Source: Gracilaria domingensis (lineage: Eukaryota; Rhodophyta; Florideophyceae; Gracilariales; Gracilariaceae). Taken from it: a stretch of 64,000 nucleotides of DNA. Positions 19,005 through 28,953 of the stretch are shown one piece after another. Below the pieces are notes generated by a model, which worked only from the letters and a program-made list of their open reading frames with translations, was not told the origin of the DNA and did not search any database. The stretch covers positions 394,983 to 458,982 of the forward strand of contig VCMS01000003.1 of NCBI GenBank assembly GCA_022539475.1. The letters are read 5' to 3'. The position numbers were made by a program, and so were the translations under genes. Within the stretch, counting starts at the first letter, position 1; each line of letters starts with the position of its first letter.

Positions 19005-20236
19005 GAGAGCAGGAGATCGCGAACAGAAATACAGTCAGAACGGTGATCAAAGTCGTCATCACAGTATGATCACAAAGCAGAGCAGTGATGCACTGTTCCA
19101 CCATTTTTCGGAACAGAGACGCTGTTGCGGTGCCTCTTACAAGCAGAAAAGAGCGATGCGATTGTTGGAAGACAGACAGAGAAGAAAGGTGAACTCGTGC
19201 ATCACAATTGCTTTTGCGCTTGGTTTACTGCGTTCGATTACATCGTCGCTCCAGTAACGCGACAATGTCAAAGCCGATCCGCTGATTACGCTGGGGACTC
19301 ATCCCCATGAAGTATCACGGTACGGTAGTCGTTATGTTGCTGAAGTAACGCCGAAAATGTACCTAGGAACGCAGCGAGTACTCTGCGCGTTCAGACGCTG
19401 TTAACTGACGCACGCAGAACGCCGACAAGTGAGGCGAGCTGGAGTACCCTTGCCATCGGAAGATGTGCAACATGTACAACGTGCTGAAAAGCAGCAGTAT
19501 AGACTTGATGTACAGGCTGACGGTGGTGTGAGAACACAACATGTGACGGCACCGCCTTCCATTGTTAAGCAGCCTGCTCACAGGGCGTGGGTTGAATTAT
19601 GAAGGTTAAAATAACATGAGACTGAGAAAGCAACAAGATAAACCCAACCTTAAAGATTCACTTGACAATGTTGTAGCTCAGATTTGAGAGCAAACATACA
19701 AGGCTACGCCTACCAGGCACTGCCTGGCAGGCAGCCCACGCCGCGCAAGGCAAGGCGCTCGGACGATATGTTGATGAAAACATAACGAACGTATGAGAAT
19801 CGCACCGTTGTGGACGGCGTGCGCGCACACGCGGGCGAGCATCACTCGCCTCGCCGCTTTCGCGCGCGTTTCGCGTCTGCATTTTGGCGCCAGATTTGAT
19901 TTGATCCGGAAGCCTTCGCCCTAATACTCGGCCCCCTTGTTTTCCGCTTAAATTTTTGATACAGCGCAGCCGCGCGCTCCTCCCCGGCCCGGTTTTTGGC
20001 GCGAAACCACTAGTACTCGCCGTTCAAAAGCGCTCATACGCGATCGCTCCCCACTTCTGTCCTGACGTTTACCCGCCACTGTCGCCCTCTATCGCTGCCC
20101 ATTGCCCCCTGTCTCTGGTCTGTTCCTCTAAAGGGTGCACCCCTCCCCCTCCCTCCCTCGTCCTCCCTCTGCTCCCACAGCCAAGAGTAAGACTGGATCA
20201 TAGTCCGTCTTACTCGCCACCACCGCCTCATAAACC
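19005..20236. other. Intergenic, 1.2 kb, ending in the CDT1 promoter and leader
   Basis: The first part is the RRP1 3' region with no gene. From about 19.8 kb it turns GC-rich and holds the E2F-like sites listed separately. From about 20110 to 20236 a pyrimidine-rich leader (CCCTCCCTCCCTCGTCC-like) precedes the CDT1 ATG. A short inverted repeat, CTGCCTGGCAGGCAG, is near 19720. Confidence 0.6.
19858..20008 (+). promoter_or_regulatory. CDT1: Cluster of E2F/DP-like sites upstream of CDT1
   Basis: TTTTTGGCGCGAAACC at 19993-20008 contains a full match to the E2F consensus TTTSGCGCSAAA. TTTTGGCGCCAGA is at 19880-19892, and two TTTCGCG cores lie at 19858-19873. The best site is about 230 bp before the ATG. 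This part of the window is not very GC-rich, so the match is less likely to be chance than those near the ligase gene. Confidence 0.7.
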
Positions 20237-21856
20237 ATGGCTTCGAAGCGCAGTTTGAGGCGCCTCCGCCAGGAAACGGAACGTGCCGTCGAACGTGGGG
20301 AGCAACATCGATTAACTAATCTCCTCAACGACCGCGTGCGAAAGCCTAGGACATTCACCACCCCTCTCGAAAACGCTGCAAAACGCCAGAAAACATCACA
20401 TAGCGCTGCAGAAGCACTTCCAGCATCGGTTCTTCCAGCGCCGAGCATACCCGTGCCAGCGGTGCAGCACTCTGCCATTACGTCGACGGAACAGCTGGAA
20501 TCGCAGAAGAAGAAATGGCGTCTTTCCGAAATCCTCAACAAGGAGCGTCACTCCAAGCGCATGAGGCAAAGTGCACAGCCTTCGTTTATTCTCGCCCCGC
20601 CTCACATGGATACCAGACGACCGCCGACTGCTGGCAGCAAGCGCTCGGATCTCTCGTCAACCTCCAAACCACAAAACACGAAAAAGTCTTCCCCGAAACC
20701 CAAACCGAACTCTGCGGCATCTCTTCTGGCCGCTCAACCAGTGCCCTCGAGCAGTCGCACCACTTCAATCCCTGGTGGAGACGCCCTATTGTACGACAAG
20801 TCCATGCTTCCCAAATCGTACGCTCTCGTGTTGGACACACTCATCGGTCTGGAAACCGCTGTGTCTCTTCTCAGGGTTCGAAAGATGAGGCCTACTGTCG
20901 GCGCATTGCGCGATATCGTTGCCCGAACCACGCGTCGTGACTTTACGATGAAGGCCCTCTCGCAGCTCGCTCATATTGTTCCCGAAGCCGTTGCCGTTTT
21001 GCCAGGTCCTAAGATAACCGTCAACCCCAAGAGGCCATATGACAGTCTTATTGTAAGACTTGACCGACCGGACGACGATCGCGACCAATCCGGAAAAGAG
21101 AATAACAGTGGAGATACTAAAAGTTCTCTCGGTGAAGGTCATGCAAGGTTGAGGCGATCTCTATTGCACAAACGATTGCTTCAACGCGTGCGAGAGCATC
21201 ATGACAGCTTCCTGGACCGCATTTCGGAAACGCGGTACAAGGGCGATGTATGGCACCCAGACTTCGATCTGGAGAATGAAGTGAGCGAACTGCCTTCTCC
21301 TGCTCTGTACTCGGATGAAAGCTCTCGTGCAGCGGTGCGAAGTGTGAAGCGGGTACGGTTTAACCTTCCGGACGCAGATAAGTCAAAGGACGATGAGGAC
21401 CAGAATCCAACAAGTCCTGATGAGGACGAAGAAGATTCTGCGGATGGCTGTATTCCAAAGAGCCTTCTCGAGAGGGTTCGTGCTCGATCGAAGTATCAAA
21501 GAGAACAGGAATCCAAACAGGTTGAGGAGAAGAAATCTAATGAATCGCTCCTGTCCAAGTTGCCGAGCACAATGGACAGCATCTACATTGTAATGAGAAA
21601 TGAAAAGCGATCTGCTATGGGTTGGAGCCAGTTGATCCTCAAACTGGAAAAACTGCATCCGAAGAAGTGGGGCAGAGATGATCTGCAGAAACAAGTAGAT
21701 GCGATTGTTCTACTTTCACCAGAATGGTGCAAGAAAGTGGAATTGAAAAGCTCTCGCGGCGGACATGCCTTCCGAATAGTTTCCGAATCTGCGTTCAATG
21801 CCTGCCGAGAGAAGATATCTTCAACGAAGCACCACGACTTTTCCGTGGATCAATAA
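20237..21856 (+). CDS. CDT1: Replication licensing factor CDT1
   Basis: A 539-residue protein. CDT1 loads the MCM2-7 helicase with ORC and CDC6 in G1. The central winged-helix domain starts at about residue 191: LPKSYALVLDTLIGLETAVSLL matches the animal and plant LPxxYxxLxxMFxxxDTVVxxL pattern, and the PTVGALRDIV and LSQLAHIVPEA segments follow. A GCIPKSLLERVRARSKYQ segment at about 405-422 matches the GVSxxLLERIRAKE element before the C-terminal winged helix, which covers about 438-525 and contacts MCM. The N-terminus is basic and disordered with SP/TP sites, fitting cyclin-dependent control. No clear PIP degron is seen near the N-terminus, unlike in animal CDT1. Similarity is spread over short motifs, so the call rests on their order. 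Confidence 0.87.
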   Translation: MASKRSLRRLRQETERAVERGEQHRLTNLLNDRVRKPRTFTTPLENAAKRQKTSHSAAEALPASVLPAPSIPVPAVQHSAITSTEQLESQKKKWRLSEILNKERHSKRMRQSAQPSFILAPPHMDTRRPPTAGSKRSDLSSTSKPQNTKKSSPKPKPNSAASLLAAQPVPSSSRTTSIPGGDALLYDKSMLPKSYALVLDTLIGLETAVSLLRVRKMRPTVGALRDIVARTTRRDFTMKALSQLAHIVPEAVAVLPGPKITVNPKRPYDSLIVRLDRPDDDRDQSGKENNSGDTKSSLGEGHARLRRSLLHKRLLQRVREHHDSFLDRISETRYKGDVWHPDFDLENEVSELPSPALYSDESSRAAVRSVKRVRFNLPDADKSKDDEDQNPTSPDEDEEDSADGCIPKSLLERVRARSKYQREQESKQVEEKKSNESLLSKLPSTMDSIYIVMRNEKRSAMGWSQLILKLEKLHPKKWGRDDLQKQVDAIVLLSPEWCKKVELKSSRGGHAFRIVSESAFNACREKISSTKHHDFSVDQ

Positions 21857-22378
21857 ATTTAACTTTACCGTGTAACCTATGGATCTTTCTCATTCTGTAC
21901 ATTGCTTGGTGCACCCGCCACATTATAGACGAAATGAACTCTTGTTGACAAGATCTTGCGAAGCTTCATGAGACACTAATTGTAGTGTTGTTGAAATCCC
22001 AAGAATGTACAGAAAATCATACTTGTTTCGATCGCTCATCCTCTGCACCAGGACGCAGGCCCAACAGCTTGCATGTGGCAATTTATTGGGATGCTCCAAG
22101 CATGGGCACACATGGTGCAAGAACAATTAATCTTGTCAAGAGTCTTCTATGCTGTTGCTGCTCAGGGTGGTATGTTTATACCCCCTGTGTGCTGGTGGTG
22201 AGATCATTGACAGCTTGTGTTGGTGGTGACTGTCTTCTCGGTTTTTTTGTTCGTGTTGTCATGGGCAACACCATAACACAAAACTCCACTGTACCGGCTA
22301 GGAAGGGGCAGACTTTCAATACACACAGATGTCAGAGAATGTAGCATCGGTCGGCATTCAATTGTATGACGGAGTGCA

Positions 22379-22586
22379 AATGGTGACGAAATGCTCCGGC
22401 AGAAGAGAACACCTTAGTGCTTTCTTAGAATAGCTAACAGCTGCTCAACGTGCATAACGCGGCTACATACCCGTAGTCGGTGACTATATTTTGATGAAAG
22501 TCTTACTGGCTGTAGGGTTCTTAGCAAATCCCACACGATACGAAGAATGAGCGTAACGTGCCTTGCACTATAGAAGAAGAAGAGCG
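22379..22586 (+). repeat. Dispersed short repeat, copy 1
   Basis: About 208 bp, related to the sequence at 25991-26207. Shared blocks in order are a GGTGRCGAAATGCTC start, GAGAACACYTTAG, GTAGTCRGYRRCTA, TCCTTAGCAAA(A)YCCCAC, GATACGARSAATRAGCGTA and an (AAG)n end followed by AGCG. The simple-repeat end and size suggest a SINE-like or MITE-like element. No clear tRNA A/B boxes were found. Confidence 0.6.
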
Positions 22587-23143
22587 TTTAAGACGTACGG
22601 CAGGTACCATTCAGTCTCTTAGACCTGTTCACGCCTGTTTACACACCGCAGTCATAAACTAACGTTTATCTGTATTCTTGTCTCCCTTTTCATTGTGCCC
22701 TACCTAATTCGCATGCTCTCTCTCTCTCTCTCTCTCTTTTGTGAGCACACTACCTTATCGAGAACTAAATGCAGAGCGATCCTGAAAGAATCGCTCCCTC
22801 ACCAGAAAGGCCAACACTATTCGCATGCTGCATCTCCCTCGTCTGACGTACCTCCTATTTTTTTCTCGTTTAGTGCAGTCCGTCATTCATGGCTATGTGG
22901 TAAAGGAGAGTGATTGTACGCTCAACACTCTGCCCTCTGAGAGCGCCGTGGATATTTGATTAACTTCAGCTCGAATTGAACGAGTTGTAGGTGCATAAAC
23001 GAAGTGCTCAGATCATTTCGTGTGAACATCGCTGCTGACATTTCCGGGAGAGTGTGAAAGTGCACTCGGCACACTCTCGCAATCTTATGGTAATAATCAG
23101 CAAGGGAGGTAATTCCAGACCCCGTTCACGCTCCCTCCACCAC

Positions 23144-23150
23144 TATAAAT
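23144..23150 (+). promoter_or_regulatory. TATA box of the small orphan gene
   Basis: TATAAAT sits in a CACC-rich context and is followed directly by a 250-bp pyrimidine-rich leader (CTCTCTCACCCCC-type) reaching the ATG at 23427. Such C/T-rich leaders also precede the CDT1 and GT2 starts in this window. Confidence 0.6.
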
Positions 23151-23426
23151 ACCTCTCTCTCACCCCCAAACCGTCCCACCCTCCCTCGACCCTCTTCCTC
23201 ATCCTTATCCGCTTTCCCACACATTCATTCATCCGTACACTGCCACTCCTACCCGCACCAATTTATCCACCCCCATCACGACATCCGTACACCTATCCCG
23301 ACTCTCTCATCCCATCACGCCAACCCCATTACCACCCCCACACCACCAACCCATCGCACCCTTTGCGTTTTATCCCCAGTCACTTGCTATTCTCTCTTCT
23401 CCACTTCCCCCTACGAAATCGAGAAG

Positions 23427-24083
23427 ATGAAGGGCCTGGAATACGCCTTGAACCTTATGCTGACGATGCGCATGCTAACGTTATCGATGATAATGGCCAT
23501 CGAAAGCAGCTCTCGATTCTGTGTCAGTAGTACACATGAAAGGTTTCAGAACGACATGGAAAACCTTTCGGACGTCGTTTATTGGTTCCTTAGGCTGGAC
23601 CGGGGTGGCGCTGTTTATCCTTGCCAGGCCGCCATGTACTCCTGGATGGCGAAGCTAAGTGCCACAGGAGAGCTTGAACACCTCAAGCGTTTTGCAAGTT
23701 TTGGTACCTTGTGCAAGGAGGGACGCCTTCTGATGACCCACCTTCGGCGGGCAGATGCGGCGGCGGCAGAGGTGGTCGGGTCGCTGAAACCATCATCATT
23801 GTCTCTCGATGATGCCGTAACAAGCGCAATGCTGCATGCCAGCACGTGGTGCGAGGACTGCGAAGAGGGTTGTCCCGGGTGTTTGGCGAAGAGAACACAT
23901 CGTCGCGTGAAGAAACTACGTAATTCGCTTACCTCCTTTGAGGAAACGTTGTCGGTTCTGCTGGCAGATGTTCGCGAGCTCGTGGTTGAGCGGGCTCGGG
24001 AGGAACTACGTCGGAGCAGAAAGCGACGAAGGCCCTCGGAATGGGAGAAGGCCCAAGGGTGTGCTTCGCGGCGTCGTGTGTGA
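23427..24083 (+). CDS. Hypothetical protein, 218 residues
   Basis: I do not recognise a family. The frame starts at the first ATG after a TATA box and C/T-rich leader. Residues about 5-25 are Met/Leu-rich and hydrophobic (LNLMLTMRMLTLSMIMA) and could be a signal peptide or anchor. The middle is helical with scattered Cys; residues 140-155 hold a CEDCEEGCPGC cluster that could bind metal or form disulfides. The C-terminus is strongly basic (RRSRKRRRPSEWEKAQ) with a possible nuclear signal, which sits oddly with secretion. It may be a fast-evolving lineage gene. Another frame (23054-23530) overlaps its start and is less protein-like. Confidence 0.52.
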   Translation: MKGLEYALNLMLTMRMLTLSMIMAIESSSRFCVSSTHERFQNDMENLSDVVYWFLRLDRGGAVYPCQAAMYSWMAKLSATGELEHLKRFASFGTLCKEGRLLMTHLRRADAAAAEVVGSLKPSSLSLDDAVTSAMLHASTWCEDCEEGCPGCLAKRTHRRVKKLRNSLTSFEETLSVLLADVRELVVERAREELRRSRKRRRPSEWEKAQGCASRRRV

Positions 24084-25867
24084 TGTAAAATAGTAGCAGT
24101 AGAGTAGATACCAAAGTACGAATGAATGAATGAGCTCAATTTTGTTTACCAAAGTTAACTTTCGGAGGGCGACGTTCAGCGGAATCAAAGCAACAGCTCG
24201 CGGCCGCCCTACCATGTCCGCTTCGATATTCTCACATGCCGGCTCGCTCGCAACGGCTCTCGCCACTAAATAAATACGTGGTCTCACCTTGAGAGCTATC
24301 AATTCTTGCTGTTGGCCCCCTCGAATGCACTCAAGTTGACAATCGCAGCAGCTACAATTGCAATGCATCGAGCAACCCCAAACTGAAGCACTCCCAGATT
24401 ACTTCACATGTCCGCCTTTCCCACGCGCCTTGTCTCACGGCGTTGTGCATGTACAGCACCCAACGACAGCGCTTCCGCACCATTAGCCAGAATACTAATG
24501 CATCCCGAGGATGTCCATGCCTTTCAGCCATCTCAAGAAGCACGAACGCCCTCTGCACAGCAATCACGTCTTCTTTGCCCAGTTACCCCGCCCTCGCTAC
24601 CAGTTGGTTCCCCTTCTCATTCTCTTGAACATCCTCAATCCGGCTCCCTGTTCATGTTCGTTGATCCTTGAGTTTGAATGTCTATTTTCAAGCCATGCTC
24701 ATCGCGTGTAATACCACCGCAATGATGTGACCGCAGAGTCCACTTCTTCGTATGATGCACGACTTCTCCCGACTTTTCTTCTCTTCCAAGAAGCTGAAGA
24801 AATGGGTTCCAGAATCCAAAACAACCTCCGGTGGATCCTGTCCCTGGACTGGTCGACTTCTCTTCGGCAACGAAATGTGCATCAGGTTATACAAATCTCT
24901 TTCTGAAACGGGTTCCATCCGCTCCTCACCTTCAACTTTTCTTTCGCCACTTCCCGTACTGTACGGGCCGTACCCGTCGAATTCTGCATTCATCTATCCA
25001 TAGGACTATATGCCTCTCCCAGCGAGCACTTTATGCAATTCCTTTGTAGCCCTTCTTTCATATCGTCGACAGACTCACCGTACGAATCTCGCTATCCTTT
25101 CACCAACAAACCTCTATTAGACCTCGAACCATATTGACAACTATGCTGTCATGCCAGCACTACCTTATTGAAATCATAATCAACCCTCATTCAACATATT
25201 GCGTCTCACAAAATGGCTCCATTGCAACTGCTTAGGTTATTACAACATCATTCGTCTTTGGGCTCTCTGCCCTTGTCTCTGAGCGACATATCTTCTAAAA
25301 TTCACACCGCTTCTTTGTCTTTGCAAAGACATCATGCCTATCTACATTCCCTTCTGAGAAGGGCCTTCTCGTGTTTCCACCTTGCTTGATGGAAACAACA
25401 GCAAACAAAGCGTTGTTGAACCCAAGCTTTTAGGTCAATGTTCTGAAACATGAACTTCCTCACATCAAAATCCTCCTCCAGCTTCCATAACAGTGGAATA
25501 GAAACTGTCTTGACTAAGTACACGTACGTGTAGTTGCGCTTAGGCCCCCCCACCTGAGTCATTTAACTGAGATAATTTGCTTCTTCCATTTAAGATCAAA
25601 AACCACGCTTGCATGCTAAGAGTCATTTTATCGCCGGCTACTCAAATTGTACCGAGAGATTTGAAGGAAGTGGTACTCATTGTCGGAAAAGGTTGAGAAG
25701 CTACAGGTGATTCTTTTGTCTACCGTCCGAGACAACGCGAGGGTTTGGCAGGAGGAATGTTACCATAGTCTCTACGGCGGCACAAAATGGTTCGAGCAGA
25801 GCGACTCGGCGTGTATGCCCATCAGCCAATGGCTTCAAGAGAGTGAACGGAGAGTCACAAATAGGTA

Positions 25868-26207
25868 GAATCATCGGTGACGGAATGCTCAGCGAGCGGG
25901 CATTCTACACTGTACCCCTTAGCCGATGACCTCAAGAGGAAGAAGGAAGAGGTACTACAAAAAGAAGGAGAGATGAAGAGGCTGAATCATCGGTGGCGAA
26001 ATGCTCACGCAGACGAGAGAACACTTTAGAAGTTAATGCTTTTGCTAACACAAAGCTCAGTGAGCGTAACACGGTACAAATCAGATTCGTAGTCAGCAGC
26101 TACGTTGATAGGGAAAACATTATAAGTGCTGGGGGTCCTTAGCAAAACCCCACGTGATACGAGCAATAAGCGTATCACGCTCATAATAAAGAAGAAGAAG
26201 AAGAGCG
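25868..26207 (+). repeat. Dispersed short repeat, copy 2 with partial tandem copies
   Basis: The full copy is 25991-26207 and matches copy 1 at 22379. A partial copy of its start (GAATCATCGGTGACGGAATGCTC) is at 25868-25890, and GAGCGGGCATTCT follows both the partial copy (to about 25906) and the full copy (to about 26215). The unit thus appears to have been duplicated in tandem here. It ends in GAAGAAGAAGAAG. Confidence 0.58.
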
Positions 26208-28094
26208 GGCATTCTCGGCTTCTTGCGTATGACATCGAGCATTAGCCCGCAGCGATGAGGCACTCATCGTGACTGAAGTAGGCTTGAGCTTTTCGTTATT
26301 TCTAATAGCAATACGTTAACGTCAAGCATATCAAGAGGAACCTCTTATCTGTTTTTCAAATGACTACTGCAATCCCGACCACTGCAAAGTTAACATTACG
26401 CGCTCCTTTCGGAGCTTCCTCGTAGTGGCTTGTGTCCCAAACTGTATACAGCATGTTATGGACAGCTCACATTTGTTTCGCACAAAAGTATTGTAAGTGA
26501 TATGGCTACTTCAAGCAGCCTGATTGCGTAGACTCAGTAGAGTGGCAACTTAAATTGTTCAGAGAGAAAAGAAAGGAAAACAAACTGTTCGACGCTCATC
26601 TTATGAAGAAAGACATATTTACCAATGGAGCACAATATCCTTTGACATCTTTGTAATCTGTGCAAATTTCGCAGCAATTATTGGATTATGGAAGGAAGTG
26701 CTTGTTCCGGATGGTACGTATGCGTCCCACAATGCGTCGCACTGCTACCGCATACGCATTTGCGCGATACTGTGTGTTAAGATAAAATTTATCTTTAATT
26801 TGCTCTAGAAATGCTGTTCGAAAATCCTACTGGGCGAAAACAAGCGAAAGGAATTATATCTTACGGACGCGGACATTCGGTGCACCGAAGACCTGACGGT
26901 AGGAGGGCTACCTGTCTCCGTTTCTGCCGTTCTCTGTTTATGCCGCTGGAAGCGCCATCGCCGAAGCGCTTCTGCCATGCACATCCCAAAACATCAACTA
27001 GACGTCGATCGGCGCTTGTCCGTGATTCGTTCGGAGCCTAAAGACGTTTGTCGCATCTGGCGACATGCTTTTCGTTTTGAGAATCGGAAGGGCGATGCAA
27101 GTAAGGACGAAGCGATATGCGGTAGACCGTAGGCATGGCGTACGTCAGCTTCTATATGCAGCTTCTTCGCAGCTACTGACAGGTGGAAAACTAATCGGGT
27201 GTGTCGCGCTCGCTTCTCGAGATCCCCGCCGACAGCCGGCTATGTTGCACGCACAAAGCAGCCAGGTACATGTACGTGTGTAATTTGGTTCGATAGGCTG
27301 AGGTCTTTTGCGAATCTGCCATAGATAGTGTTGTTCGCCCACTGTGCCGACAAAATACACGCCACCGATTGGTGAGGATCTTCTTCGTCCTCCTCCGCTC
27401 GTTTTCGGGTCAATAGTATAGAATTAGTTCCGTCGCTGGCTTCTGTTTCGAAGAGTCTGACACTGTCGACACGGTAAAGCTCTTCACATGATCATTTTGC
27501 GCTCAAGACGTGCTAAAGAGCAGGCTAAAGAGTAGGTATAGACTACAGTCAAGCCTAAGTTGGGCTTTGGCTAATACGAAGAGACCGACTAGTCTCCACA
27601 AACAGAGGGAGCGAAGTAAGGGTGTGCCTAAGAGGACAAATGAGAAAATCCGGCGCTCTTTGCCCGGTCCTCTGCACCGTGCCCAATTCCTTCTTAATTC
27701 CCTAATGCATGGTGCGACTTTTATCCTCTCGTTAACCGAATTCGATTTGTATTTCTGTCTCTGTCTGCGTGGACGAGTTGCACAGCATGTCTGATATGGG
27801 AAAATTAGACCTCTTCCACACAAACGGAGCTCATGACCGTGCGCACAGTGCCTAGCTCGTTTGCACCCATGATAGGATGTCCTAGACCCCATTTTCTGTA
27901 TCTCAGCTTTAATATCAACTAGATGGTCGGCAAGTCCTGGTGGTGACAGGCATTTCCAAGTTAGCTCCGAGAAGTACTTCTGAGATGTACATGAGATGGG
28001 CCTGGCGTCACAGTCTCCCACTCTTCTGTGCTGCTGATATTTTCATTTTCGACATAATATATTATTAGACAGATCATGAGATACGAAGGTACAG

Positions 28095-28139
28095 TACTCT
28101 CCAGAAATGATCCTCTGTAAGGGTCATTTTTGGAGAGTA
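28095..28139 (+). other. Long stem-loop overlapping a TATA-like box
   Basis: Two 19-base arms flank a 7-base loop. Read as + strand RNA, all 19 pairs form, two of them G-U. The right arm runs into GTATAAAGG (28136-28144), a TATA-like sequence. No coding gene starts close downstream. It could be a small-RNA precursor, a protein-binding palindrome or a transposon remnant. Confidence 0.55.
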
Positions 28140-28953
28140 TAAAGGCTTTACCCCTCGTTTTCTAGAGAAAGCCCTCGTACACAGCACTCAATTGAGTGAA
28201 GACCGCTAAAACGCCCCGAAAACATCCCAACTTGAGGGGACATATCCGTAATATCCATTGGTGCCTTCGTTACCAAGGCCGCCCTTGGTCCAAGAATACC
28301 TGTCTTTCGACTGTTCCCGCAAACTTCCGCACTTGTATGATAACCTTACCTTCAACCATTCTTGGGTTTGTTGTCAAAACGCGAAGTTGGACGTTGCTCC
28401 AATCGAAACCCAGGAAGAAATGTGCCCACACGTGCATTGATCGCTCATAATGGCGTCAAGGTGCCATCGAAAGCGCCGTCGCGGAAGCTCTGTGCGTTTC
28501 CTTCCAGAGGCGTCGGAGAGATGAAGAGATGAAAATCGATGCTTCTTTGTAACTTAGACGTAATCCTTTCTACAAGATACAACCTCAGTTTGTATTGTTG
28601 CCGCAGTCTATGTGGAACTCCTCAAGACAATAGGAAGAATGCCTAGCACGTTTGAACCTATTTCAGAACGTGTAGGACCCTACTCCCTCGAATACAGCAT
28701 TCTTGCTCGAGGATCACCAGTTTTGCTTGCGACAAGCGTTCCTACATTAGCTCCGGAACCCAGGAGAAGGATGGGGCGGCACAGTGTACCCCTCCGTCCT
28801 GGCTACAACTAAATTTCAGGGCCATATCTAGGAACAAGCGAAAATCCAGATTCCCTCGTTTCTCAACTCCTTGAAAGACGACTCAACTTCTTAACAAGAC
28901 ACGGCAAGGAACTCTTCTACAAAAGCTGGTGAAGCGTTCTGCAAATAAGCGCC

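Larger units (their letters stand above)
21857..23426. other. Intergenic, 1.6 kb
   Basis: It holds the CDT1 3' region, a dispersed repeat copy (22379-22586), a (TC)n microsatellite at about 22715-22738, and the TATA box and leader of the next gene. No other gene is seen. Confidence 0.6.
24084..28953. other. Gene-poor stretch, 4.9 kb
   Basis: No open frame here shows a known domain. Short frames on both strands (for example 24688-24993 and 27503-28021, both minus) have no support beyond length. The stretch holds the dispersed-repeat copies at 25868-26207, a long stem-loop at 28095-28139, and a diverged direct repeat (about 27845-27990 and 28634-28780). It may contain decayed transposons too old to name, or non-coding RNA genes. 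Confidence 0.5.

Noticed and set aside
23054-23530. 158-codon + strand frame overlapping the small orphan gene
   Set aside because: Mostly Pro/Ser/His translation of the pyrimidine-rich leader; it starts before the TATA box.
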